Source: VRUB01 sp046758085 (lineage in GTDB: Bacteria > Pseudomonadota > Gammaproteobacteria > Acidiferrobacterales > SPGG2). From it: a stretch of 64,000 nt of DNA. Made by a program: the position numbers and the translations under genes. Shown here one piece after another: positions 1-7,555 of the stretch. The stretch's first letter is position 1. Each line of letters starts with the position of its first letter. Below the pieces are notes generated by a model, which did not search any database, was not told where the DNA came from, and saw only the letters and a list, made by a program, of their open reading frames with translations. Location of the stretch: the NCBI GenBank assembly GCA_046758085.1, contig JBHHZP010000001.1:6847-70846 (forward strand), given 5' to 3'.

Positions 1-33
1 ACTTCTCATCGCAATTGAATCGGAGATGCGCGC

Positions 34-522
34 ATGTTGCTCGAAGGATCATGCCACTGTGGGGCTGTGTGCTTCCGTGTACACTCATCCCACCCTTATC
101 CCTTCAACCTGTGTTATTGTTCGATCTGTCGCAAGACCGGCGGCGGCGGTTACGCCATCAACCTGGGCGGTGAATACGCCACGCTGAAGGTGGAGGGCCG
201 CGAACACGTGCGCGTGTATCAGGCACGTATTCGTGATCCCGATAGCGGGGAGATCAAACGCAGTCCCGCGCAGCGTAACTTTTGCGCGCTGTGCGCCAGC
301 GCGTTGTGGGTATGGGATCCGCAATGGCCACAGCTCGTACATCCGTTCGCATCAGCTATCGACACCGACTTGCCGATACCGCCAGAGCGCACACACTTGA
401 TGTTGAACTCCAAGGCATCGTGGGTGCAGCTATACGGTGGGCCGCGGGACAAGCACTGTCCCGGCTACCCGGAGGAGTCCATCGCCGCGTGGCACGAGCG
501 CCTGGGACTGGTTGCCACCTAG
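34..522 (+). CDS. GFA / CENP-V family zinc protein
   Basis: A 162-residue protein of the glutathione-dependent formaldehyde-activating (GFA/CENP-V) fold. The zinc cysteines are visible in the family order: C7 and C9 (CHCG), C27/C29/C32 (CYCSIC) and C84/C87 (CALC). Members coordinate two zinc ions. Some bind glutathione-S-hydroxymethyl adducts, but most have no proven substrate, so the family name should not be read as a reaction. No signal peptide or membrane segment is seen, so it is probably cytosolic. The ATG has a GGAGAT-like ribosome site at about 21-26. It stands alone, and the next gene is 300 bases away. The family call is firm; the substrate is unknown. Confidence 0.85.
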   Translation: MLLEGSCHCGAVCFRVHSSHPYPFNLCYCSICRKTGGGGYAINLGGEYATLKVEGREHVRVYQARIRDPDSGEIKRSPAQRNFCALCASALWVWDPQWPQLVHPFASAIDTDLPIPPERTHLMLNSKASWVQLYGGPRDKHCPGYPEESIAAWHERLGLVAT

Positions 523-828
523 CAGGGTCTTGAAGAATACCGTGGCACCGGTGCAACAGCGATGAATGGCGAGGACGAAAAGACAAGGCAGTTCGCGCGA
601 TAGCCTGCGTGGGCGAGCGGCACAAAAACTCTGTCGACACGCATAAAAAGTATTGGGACAATGTCTGTAGGGCCTACATTGGGGGGCGTGGCCAGGCGAT
701 GCCCCCGGCCACCGATGGCGCGTGTCATCAAGGCGAATGTCCCAAGGGCTGAAAGCAATCACATACGGTGCGCCCCCACGATCGACACTTCACAGGACCC
801 GCCATCGACGCAGGTAAAGGAGGCGACA
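523..828. other. Intergenic stretch without a convincing gene
   Basis: An ATG at 661 is in frame with the gene at 829, but the intervening residues do not look like a protein N-terminus. The only visible structure is a GC-rich stem, GGGGGC at 682-687 with GCCCCC at 701-706. It has no T-run, so it is not a clear terminator. Confidence 0.4.
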
Positions 829-1434
829 ATGTCACGGTTCGCAGCGCTGCGCAGTCACGCGCTAGTTATTGTAACTGCGTTGCTAATATTGCCCGGGGTT
901 TCCGCAGCCACGGGCCAGGTAGATTTCGCAACTACCGTGAGCCAGCTGGGCAACCAGGATCATTACCGCGACAAACGCCCGCAGGAGCGCGTCGAGGTGT
1001 CGTTGCCCGGGACGCTTTACGCGCCACCTATTACAGTGACGGTCGTTGGGAACAAAGATGCCGACCGTAGCACCTTGCTTGGCGCGGTGGCGTCCGACTA
1101 CTCTGCCTGGCGCAACGACAACGCAAAATGGATCCTGAGCAACTTCGTGCCTGAAGATCAGCAGGGACTGAAGAAATTTCTCGCCAATGAAGAGCTGCGC
1201 AGGGCAAACAGCATGATTTTCTCGCCGGACCGGACCATGGAGGTGTGGGGGATTGTCAAATATAAAGGATACGGTCTGGTGCTGTTCACCTATGACAACA
1301 CCCGCAAGTTTGGCGCGGTAGCGACCTTTCGCCAGGTCGGCGACGAATGGAAAAGAACCAACGCGTTGTCTGGGGATCGCGTGTTCGATGTCGTGTGGAG
1401 CGCGTTCCGCTCGGGGGACGTGACGAAAAAGTAG
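829..1434 (+). CDS. Exported protein of unknown function
   Basis: A 201-residue protein I do not recognise. The start at 829 is chosen over the longer in-frame ATG at 661 because AAAGGAGG lies at 816-823, five bases before it, and the new N-terminus is a typical signal peptide: MSRF, a basic patch, a hydrophobic run and an Ala-rich cleavage region around residues 20-27. The mature part is soluble-looking and has no cysteines. It has a central region rich in Lys, Asn and Asp and an aromatic-rich half (VWGIVKYKGYGLVLF) that suggests a beta-sheet domain. It is probably periplasmic. Neighbours give no functional clue. Confidence 0.7.
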   Translation: MSRFAALRSHALVIVTALLILPGVSAATGQVDFATTVSQLGNQDHYRDKRPQERVEVSLPGTLYAPPITVTVVGNKDADRSTLLGAVASDYSAWRNDNAKWILSNFVPEDQQGLKKFLANEELRRANSMIFSPDRTMEVWGIVKYKGYGLVLFTYDNTRKFGAVATFRQVGDEWKRTNALSGDRVFDVVWSAFRSGDVTKK

Positions 1435-1557
1435 CCTCTTATGTTCACAAACGCATTGCACACGGCGGAGTGATACCAGACATGGTCGGCGGCAGGCGGG
1501 GCGGCGCGGGCGAATAGCCCGATCATCGGACTGGGCGCACAAGAAGTCATACCCGCC

Positions 1558-1800
1558 TTGAACGGCGATATGCGTCGCGCTATCACGTCGCTGATGGAAG
1601 AGCTCGAGGCGATCGACTGGTATAACCAGCGGGTCGATGCCTGCAAGGATCCAGAGTTCAAGGCGATTCTCGCCCACAATCGAGACGAAGAAAAAGAGCA
1701 TACGTCCATGGTGCTGGAGTGGATCCGGCGCCAGGACGAGACTTTTTCCAGGGAGCTGAAGGACTACTTGTTTATGCGGACACCCATCGCCCACGGTTGA
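1558..1800 (+). CDS. Encapsulin-type ferritin-like protein (EncFtn), start abnormal
   Basis: The 80 residues match the core of encapsulated ferritin (EncFtn), which oxidises Fe(II) at a site made across a decameric dimer interface and normally works inside an encapsulin shell. Compared with the Rhodospirillum rubrum protein, the metal and gate residues are all present: E14/E15/E17 (E31/E32/E34), W21-Y22 (W38-Y39), E44/E45 (E61/E62) and H48 (H65). Similarity appears to begin upstream, near 1543, but no ATG or GTG lies in frame between the stop at 1471-1473 and TTG 1558. The first ATG is at 1570. The product ends at PIAHG with no long encapsulation tail, and no shell gene follows in this window. 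It may be a short functional ferritin using TTG, or a 5'-decayed gene. Confidence 0.65.
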   Translation: MNGDMRRAITSLMEELEAIDWYNQRVDACKDPEFKAILAHNRDEEKEHTSMVLEWIRRQDETFSRELKDYLFMRTPIAHG

Positions 1801-2088
1801 GCGGCCAACTGCGGAACCTGGTCGACGAGGCGATCGAAAAGCACGCCCTGGTAAAGATCAAAAACTCGTTCTCGCGCAAGTCCTTCGAGAATCTGGGCAG
1901 TCTAATGCCCGGGTCGTGTTACCGCCCTCACTGCCAGTGAAGCCACCACCCACGCCCCGGCGCAGGTCAGCGGGTACGCGGGCCCCGCGACAAACTGGGG
2001 GTTGCCGCATACAAAAAGCGCATGGCGCGCCGCCAATTTTTGCGGCTGGCGCGGCCACGCGCTTACAGTGGAAGGACCCAGCTTGCGT

Positions 2089-2439
2089 CTAGGACGTCGC
2101 CTTCTGGGCCGGTCGCTGCTCGAGGATGGACCAAACGGCATCGCCCCCGACCAGCAGGCCCACGATAATGTGGTTCCACGCCGCCATGGTCTGATCATAA
2201 AAGCCCAGCACAAAGGGCGAAATGATCAGCCACAGCCCGAGGACGAGGTTGACCCATTCTTCCCATACCTGCGGTTTGGCCAACGCCGCACCCGCGAAGA
2301 CCACAACGCCTATGCTGAGGATGTAGGCGTTCCACGCGGCCATGCCGGCAGCGTCAGCATACTGCAGAATGAAGGGAGACAGAAAAAGCCATACCCCGAG
2401 TACAAGCGTTACCAAGTCTTGCCATCGTCTGTCTTTCAT
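2089..2439 (-). CDS. SPW-repeat membrane protein
   Basis: A 116-residue integral membrane protein made of two copies of the SPW repeat. Each copy has Trp-containing entry helices followed by a Ser-Pro-Phe turn (LFLSPFIL at about residues 19-26 and LIISPFVLG at about 74-82). Four hydrophobic segments are visible. The function of the family is not known. The start at 2439 rather than an upstream in-frame codon at 2502 is supported by GGAGG at 2446-2450, six bases before the ATG. It is transcribed alone, opposite to the ferritin-like gene. Confidence 0.8.
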   Translation of the reverse strand: MKDRRWQDLVTLVLGVWLFLSPFILQYADAAGMAAWNAYILSIGVVVFAGAALAKPQVWEEWVNLVLGLWLIISPFVLGFYDQTMAAWNHIIVGLLVGGDAVWSILEQRPAQKATS

Positions 2440-2691
2440 GTGACACCTCCGTTCTGCGAGTCCGTATATTGGACATCTACTTAGACAGGCAAGAGCCGTC
2501 ATGTTTCCGGGCCCCGGGGCAAGCGGCGGTGACGGCGTACACGGTGCCCGTGGGCGCCGGTAGCAGAGCCCTTGACGGCGTTTCGGCAGCCGGGGATCGT
2601 GTGCGACAGACGGTCGGCGAGCTCGGGGCAGGCTCCCCGGCAGCGGGTGCGGCGGACCCGCTGGAGAGTGCCCCGACGCCTGCCGCGGGTG

Positions 2692-3003
2692 CTACGGCCG
2701 CAACCGCTTCAGGAAGACCCGCATCTCCTTCGCCGCCTGCACGTCACCTTGTCCCTCGGCCACGCGGATGCCGACCTCGTAGGCGGCTACCGCCTCGACC
2801 GTGTCTCCCCCGGCGGCCAGTGCCTTGCCCAGGAGCTTCCAGGCCGCCGAGTAATCGGGATCGAACTCAACAGCCTTACGCAGGTGTAACACGGCCTTGT
2901 CAAGCTCTTTGAGCTTGAGGAACTCATTCCCCAGCCCGTAGCGCACCAACGCATTGTCCTGGCCGCGCGCCAGCATGCTCTCGAGATTATCGATCAACCC
3001 CAT
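2692..3003 (-). CDS. Small TPR-repeat protein
   Basis: A 103-residue protein with about two and a half tetratricopeptide repeats. The pattern LGNEFLKLKELDKAVLHLRKA is followed by AWKLLGKALAAGGDTVEAVAAY, with the usual small/Gly, Ala and Pro spacing (first half about residues 20-55, second about 55-90). No signal peptide is seen, so a cytosolic protein-protein adaptor is likely. The ATG at 3003 is preferred to the in-frame TTG at 3009, though no clear ribosome site is seen. Similar stand-alone TPR proteins are frequent in gammaproteobacteria and have no assigned partner. Confidence 0.75.
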   Translation of the reverse strand: MGLIDNLESMLARGQDNALVRYGLGNEFLKLKELDKAVLHLRKAVEFDPDYSAAWKLLGKALAAGGDTVEAVAAYEVGIRVAEGQGDVQAAKEMRVFLKRLRP

Positions 3004-3331
3004 GTCCAAGTTCGCTCGCAGGTGAAATACCTGTCAATAAGTTCCCGGGCTGATGCAGTATACACGCACTCCTCCCTGTGTTTTTTCCCTGCTTTACTCA
3101 ACTTAAGCCGCGCCCCGAGGAAGGCAAAGGAAGAGGAAGGCAAAGGAATAGGCGTAATGGGGGGTGGTTACTCAAGCCGAGTGAGACACGAAGGCGAAGA
3201 ACACGCCCGCAGGAGCGCTGTAAGGATACCGCGCGTCCGGGCCAGGAAATGGCCCTTGCGCGGACCGGCTGAGACGAGGGCCAAGCGAGGGAACCCCGTT
3301 CGAGAATGAGCGCCGTCCGGCGACAGTAACT
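3004..3331. other. Intergenic region with a purine-rich tandem repeat
   Basis: No gene is supported here. Small open frames show no recognisable protein features. The one structured item is a perfect 16-base tandem duplication (GAGGAAGGCAAAGGAA) at 3117-3132 and 3133-3148. Confidence 0.5.
3117..3148 (+). repeat. Two-copy 16-bp purine tandem repeat
   Basis: Two exact head-to-tail copies of GAGGAAGGCAAAGGAA in the spacer downstream of trkH. It is consistent with slippage, and no protein frame explains it. Confidence 0.9.
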
Positions 3332-4783
3332 TCAGCTGCGCCAGAACGTGCGCGACATCAACACGATAAGCGTGAACAACTCCAGGCGCCCCATCAACAT
3401 CGCTAGCGACAAGATCCATTTGGCGGCGATCGGTAAGTCCGCATAGGTCTGCGCCACATGGCCCAGACCCGGCCCCAGGTTGTTGAGGCAGGCCGCCACG
3501 GCGGAAAAACCGGTCACGAAGTCGACCCCGGTGGCGCTGATGGCGAGCGACAACACGGCGAAGCTCAATACGTAAAGCGAAAAGAACCCCCACACGGCGC
3601 TCAAGACCTGGTCGGACGTGGGTCTACCACCGACCTTGATCGGCATGAGCGCATCCGGGTGCACCAGCCGGAAGATCTCGCGCTTTCCTTGCTTGAACAG
3701 CAGCAGCGCGCGAATCACCTTCATACCCCCGGCGGTCGAGCCGGCACAGCCACCGACAAAGCTCGCCATGATCAACAATGCCGGCAGAAACAGCGGCCAC
3801 CAGTCGAACCCGGAAGTGACGAAGCCGGTGGTGGTGGCGATCGAGACCGCTTGGAAGACCCCGTGACGCAGCGCACCGGTCCAACCACCATAGGTCCCCA
3901 TAAAAATAAGCGAAATGACACTAATGACAGCGACCGCCAGCACGATGCGCAGATAAACCGATACCTCCGCGTCTACGAGATAGGGCTTGACACTGCGCGA
4001 GTTCCAGGAGTGAAAATGCAGCGCAAAATTCATACCCGCCGCCAGCATGAAGATCACGGCCACCCAATCGACGGCGGCATTCTCGAAATAGCCGAAGCTT
4101 CGGTCATGCGTGGAAAACCCGCCGATGGCAATGGTGGAGAAACTGTGGCCGATGGCATCGAACAAGGTCATGCCTGAGACCCAGTATGCTCCCGCGCACG
4201 CTACGGTCAGCCCCAGGTAGATGTACCACAGCGCTTTCGCTGTCTCGGTGATGCGCGGCGTGAGCTTGTTATCCTTTATCGGGCCGGGCGTTTCGGCGCG
4301 ATAGAGCTGCATCCCGCCTACCCCGAGCATGGGCATCACCGCCACGGCCAGGACCACGATACCCATGCCGCCGAGCCACTGCAGTTGCTGGCGGTAATAG
4401 CGAATGGATTCCGGCAGCTCATCGATCCCGGTCAGGATCGTGGCGCCGGTGGTAGTAAGACCTGAAATCGATTCAAAAAACGCATCGGTGAAGATCATGT
4501 ACGGGCGATTGGCGATGAAGAATGGCACAGCACCGAACAGGGCGAGCAACGCCCAGAACAGTGTAACGATGACAAAGCCTTCCCGTACCCGCACGTCCCG
4601 TCGTTGGCGGCTGACCGGCAGCCACAACAACAGCCCCGTTGCCAGCGCAATAAAGTATGCTCCGGAGAATGCCTCGGCAGCGCCATCATCGTAGAAAAAC
4701 GAAACCCCGATCGGCGGCAGCAGGGTCGTGCTGAACAAGACCAGCAGCAACCCCATTACACGCTGAATCGCGAAAAAGTGCAC
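3332..4783 (-). CDS. trkH: Trk potassium uptake protein TrkH
   Basis: The 483-residue membrane subunit of the Trk K+ uptake system, which forms the K+ channel in the inner membrane and is gated by TrkA. The four pore loops of the superfamily of K+ transporters are visible: TTTGAT near residue 110, IAIGGFS near 218, TTTGFVT near 317 and CLNNLGPG near 430. Each carries the single filter glycine expected of the TrkH/KtrB type. Ten or so hydrophobic helices span the rest. It starts four bases after the trkA stop, so the two genes form one operon. Length fits the family. Confidence 0.95.
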   Translation of the reverse strand: MHFFAIQRVMGLLLVLFSTTLLPPIGVSFFYDDGAAEAFSGAYFIALATGLLLWLPVSRQRRDVRVREGFVIVTLFWALLALFGAVPFFIANRPYMIFTDAFFESISGLTTTGATILTGIDELPESIRYYRQQLQWLGGMGIVVLAVAVMPMLGVGGMQLYRAETPGPIKDNKLTPRITETAKALWYIYLGLTVACAGAYWVSGMTLFDAIGHSFSTIAIGGFSTHDRSFGYFENAAVDWVAVIFMLAAGMNFALHFHSWNSRSVKPYLVDAEVSVYLRIVLAVAVISVISLIFMGTYGGWTGALRHGVFQAVSIATTTGFVTSGFDWWPLFLPALLIMASFVGGCAGSTAGGMKVIRALLLFKQGKREIFRLVHPDALMPIKVGGRPTSDQVLSAVWGFFSLYVLSFAVLSLAISATGVDFVTGFSAVAACLNNLGPGLGHVAQTYADLPIAAKWILSLAMLMGRLELFTLIVLMSRTFWRS

Positions 4784-4787
4784 GGTA

Positions 4788-6167
4788 CTAGACGAACTGG
4801 TACTCGACCTGGAACAGGCGCTCTACTTCCGGGATATATTTTTTGTCGACCAGGAACATAATCACATGGTCATTGGGCTGGATAACGGTGTCATGGTGAC
4901 AAATGATGACTTTTTTCTTGCGTACTATGGCACCGATCGTCGTGCCTGGAGGAAGCTTGATGCCCTCGATGGCACGGCCGCAAACGCGCGATGATGTTGC
5001 ATCGCCGTGCGCCACCGCCTCGATTGCCTCGGCGGCGCCACGGCGCAGCGCATGAACGGCAACCACGTCGCCACGGCGCACATGCGTCAGCAGGCTGCCT
5101 ATAGTTGCCTGCTGCGGCGACACGGCGATATCGATATTTGCGCCGCTTTGCACCAGGTCAACGTAGGCGGGGCTTTTGATCAACGACATCACGCGGTGCG
5201 CACCCAGGCGTTTCGCCAGCATCGCCGCCAGGATATTGGCCTCGTCGTCGTTGGTAACGGCACAAAACGTGTCGGTATCTTCAATGCCTTCTTTCATCAG
5301 CAGGTCTTCATCTGCGGCATTGCCCAGGAGTACGATGGTCTTGTGCAGCTCCTCGGCCACCTGTCGCGCGCGGGCGGCATCGGACTCGATCATCTTGACC
5401 AGAAAGTTCCTGCGCTCGAGCTCCAGCGCCAGCCGGCGACCGATGTTACCGCCACCGGCGAGCATCACCCGTTTGCCGGGTTTGTCCAGCCTGCGCAGCT
5501 CACTCATTACCGCACGGATATGCTTTTTCGCGGCGATGAAAAACACCTCGTCATCCGCCTCGATGACGGTGTTGCCCTCGGGCATGATTGCGCGATCGCC
5601 CCGGTAAATAGCGGCGACACGTGTATCGATGCCGGGCAGATGATCGCGCAAGGCGCTAAGCTCGTGCCCCACCAGCGGGCCGCCGTGATAGGCCTTGATG
5701 GCGACAAGCTCGACCAGGCCGCCCGCAAAATCCAGCACCTGTAACGCACTCGGGTACTCGATAAGTCTCTCTATGTAATCCGCAACGAGCTGCTCGGGGC
5801 TGATAATGACGTCGACCGGGATCGCGTCCTGCGCGAAGATTTCCGGGTGCGACAGATACTCCGCGGAGCGAATGCGCGCGATCTTGGTGGGCGTGTGAAA
5901 CAGCGTGTAGGCCACCTGGCAGGCGGTCATGTTGGCCTCATCGCTATTGGTGACGGCAAGGATCATGTCCGCGTCCTCGCCACCCGCCTGGCGCAGGATT
6001 TCGGGGAAGGCACCGTTACCGACCACCGTGCGCAGATCCAACCGGTCCTGCAGCTCCTGCAGACGGCCGGCGTCGGTATCGACGACGGTGATGTCATTGT
6101 TTTCGGTTACAAGATTCTCGGCAACCGATGTGCCGACCTGGCCACCGCCAAGGATGATTATTTTCAT
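4788..6167 (-). CDS. trkA: Trk system NAD-binding regulatory protein TrkA
   Basis: A 459-residue cytosolic regulator of TrkH. It has two tandem RCK units, each with an RCK-N Rossmann domain and an RCK-C domain. The first nucleotide-binding loop is [13 protein letters not shown] at residues 7-19. The second is [15 protein letters not shown] in the middle of the protein, as expected for full-length TrkA rather than single-domain KtrA. NAD(H) and ATP/ADP binding to this ring controls K+ flux. It lies 26 bases downstream of ntrX and is followed almost directly by trkH. This ntrY-ntrX-trkA-trkH order recurs in non-enteric gammaproteobacteria. Confidence 0.95.
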   Translation of the reverse strand: MKIIILGGGQVGTSVAENLVTENNDITVVDTDAGRLQELQDRLDLRTVVGNGAFPEILRQAGGEDADMILAVTNSDEANMTACQVAYTLFHTPTKIARIRSAEYLSHPEIFAQDAIPVDVIISPEQLVADYIERLIEYPSALQVLDFAGGLVELVAIKAYHGGPLVGHELSALRDHLPGIDTRVAAIYRGDRAIMPEGNTVIEADDEVFFIAAKKHIRAVMSELRRLDKPGKRVMLAGGGNIGRRLALELERRNFLVKMIESDAARARQVAEELHKTIVLLGNAADEDLLMKEGIEDTDTFCAVTNDDEANILAAMLAKRLGAHRVMSLIKSPAYVDLVQSGANIDIAVSPQQATIGSLLTHVRRGDVVAVHALRRGAAEAIEAVAHGDATSSRVCGRAIEGIKLPPGTTIGAIVRKKKVIICHHDTVIQPNDHVIMFLVDKKYIPEVERLFQVEYQFV

Positions 6168-6193
6168 TTTTGTTGGGGCTTAGTAACCGACCA

Positions 6194-7555
6194 CTATTTT
6201 GTTCTTACGGACTTCGGATTAACACCAAGGCTCTTAAGCTTGCGGTAAAGGTGTGTCCTTTCCATATCGGCAACGGCAGCGAGCTCACTGACGTTTCCAT
6301 TAGTCCGTTTAAGATGATATTCCAGGTACGCTTTTTCAAACTGGTCACGAGCCGCACGTAACGGAAGCATGAATGCTGCTTCCGGCAGCGTTTGGCTCGT
6401 CGCAGGCTGGCTCACCAGCGCCTGTTCCACCTCGGCGGCGCTGATTTCAACGCCTCGATTCAGTATCAATAGCCGCTCAACCATATTTTTCAACTCTTGA
6501 ATGTTTCCGGGCCACGAATAGTTGCGCAGCTCGTTCATGGCCGAGGTCGAGAACTTGCGGTATGGCAGTTGCTCGTGCTCTACCATCCAGTCACAGTAGA
6601 AGTTGACGAGCTCGGGCACGTCTTCATGGTGGTCTCGCAACGGTGGAATAACTATGGGCACCACATTCAAGAAGTAGTACAGGTCTTCGCGTAGCCGACC
6701 GTCGTTGACGGCCACCTGCAAGTCATGGCTGCTGGTGGCCACGACCCGGACGTCCAGCTCGAGCGACTCATCGCTGCCTACGCGCTCAAAACGTGTCTCT
6801 TCGAGGGCCCGTAACAGCCGCGGCTGCAGTGCAGAATCGAGGTCGGCAATTTCATCCAGCACCAAAGTGCCGCCACGTGCCTGCTCGAGCTGTCCCGGGA
6901 AAACGCGGTTGCCCTTTCGAATTCCAAAAAGCTGGGCGGTGACCTCATCAACTGGTATCGCAGCGAAGCTTATCTCGACCAGGGGCTGGCGTGATCGCAC
7001 GCTTTTGTAATGCAAGTAGCGTGCAGCGATTGATTTACCACTCCCGGGCTCGCCGGTAATAAGCACACAGCTATCTGTGGCGGCGACGCGCTCGAGATCA
7101 TCGCGCAGCTGTTGCATCACCGCACTTTTGCCGGCCGGGATCGCGACCGTTGGTGCGCTGCGCTGAGTACCCTGCGGGGTCTGCTGCATGCGCTGCAAGG
7201 CGCGCTCCAGCGTTACGAGCAGCTTGCCCATTGACAAGGGTTTTTCGATGAAGTCAGTCGCGCCCAGTCGTGTGGCCTCGACCGCCGTATCGACGGTACC
7301 GTGGCCCGACATCATGACCACTGGCACGTCAGGTGTGCCAGAACGCGACCATTCCTTCAGCAACGAGATCCCGTCCGTGTCCGGCATCCAGATATCCAGC
7401 AGTACGAGATCGAGGCGCTCATTCGCATAGGCCTCGCGCGCCGTCGTGGCATCTTCCGCCGTTACGACCTCGTACTGCTCGTCTTCGAGGATTTCCTTGA
7501 CGAGCCGGCGAATTTCCGGCTCGTCGTCAACCACGAGAATGCATTCGCCTGTCAT
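6194..7555 (-). CDS. ntrX: NtrX-type response regulator lacking the GAFTGA loop
   Basis: The 453-residue partner of NtrY. Domains: receiver (about 1-120; phosphoacceptor D54, acidic pair D10/D11, switch S83, K105), an AAA+ domain with Walker A GEPGSGKS (168-175) and Walker B LVLDEI (231-236), and a C-terminal Fis-type helix-turn-helix (NGNVSELAAVADMERTHLYRK). Where NtrC-family activators carry GAFTGA for contacting sigma-54, this protein reads KGNRVFPGQ (214-222) and the segment is shorter than usual. It therefore probably cannot remodel sigma-54 holoenzyme and may act as a DNA-binding repressor or sigma-70 regulator (inference). It overlaps ntrY by the ATGA at 7552-7555. Confidence 0.92.
   Translation of the reverse strand: MTGECILVVDDEPEIRRLVKEILEDEQYEVVTAEDATTAREAYANERLDLVLLDIWMPDTDGISLLKEWSRSGTPDVPVVMMSGHGTVDTAVEATRLGATDFIEKPLSMGKLLVTLERALQRMQQTPQGTQRSAPTVAIPAGKSAVMQQLRDDLERVAATDSCVLITGEPGSGKSIAARYLHYKSVRSRQPLVEISFAAIPVDEVTAQLFGIRKGNRVFPGQLEQARGGTLVLDEIADLDSALQPRLLRALEETRFERVGSDESLELDVRVVATSSHDLQVAVNDGRLREDLYYFLNVVPIVIPPLRDHHEDVPELVNFYCDWMVEHEQLPYRKFSTSAMNELRNYSWPGNIQELKNMVERLLILNRGVEISAAEVEQALVSQPATSQTLPEAAFMLPLRAARDQFEKAYLEYHLKRTNGNVSELAAVADMERTHLYRKLKSLGVNPKSVRTK

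Noticed and set aside
883..1794. 303-codon minus-strand frame
   Set aside because: It overlaps the exported protein and the ferritin-like gene, both of which have better evidence. No family features were seen.
1809..1911. Possible YhbY-like or ferritin-tail remnant after the EncFtn stop (LRNLVDEAIEKHALVKIK)
   Set aside because: Similarity is short and I could not tie it to either family with confidence. It may be chance.
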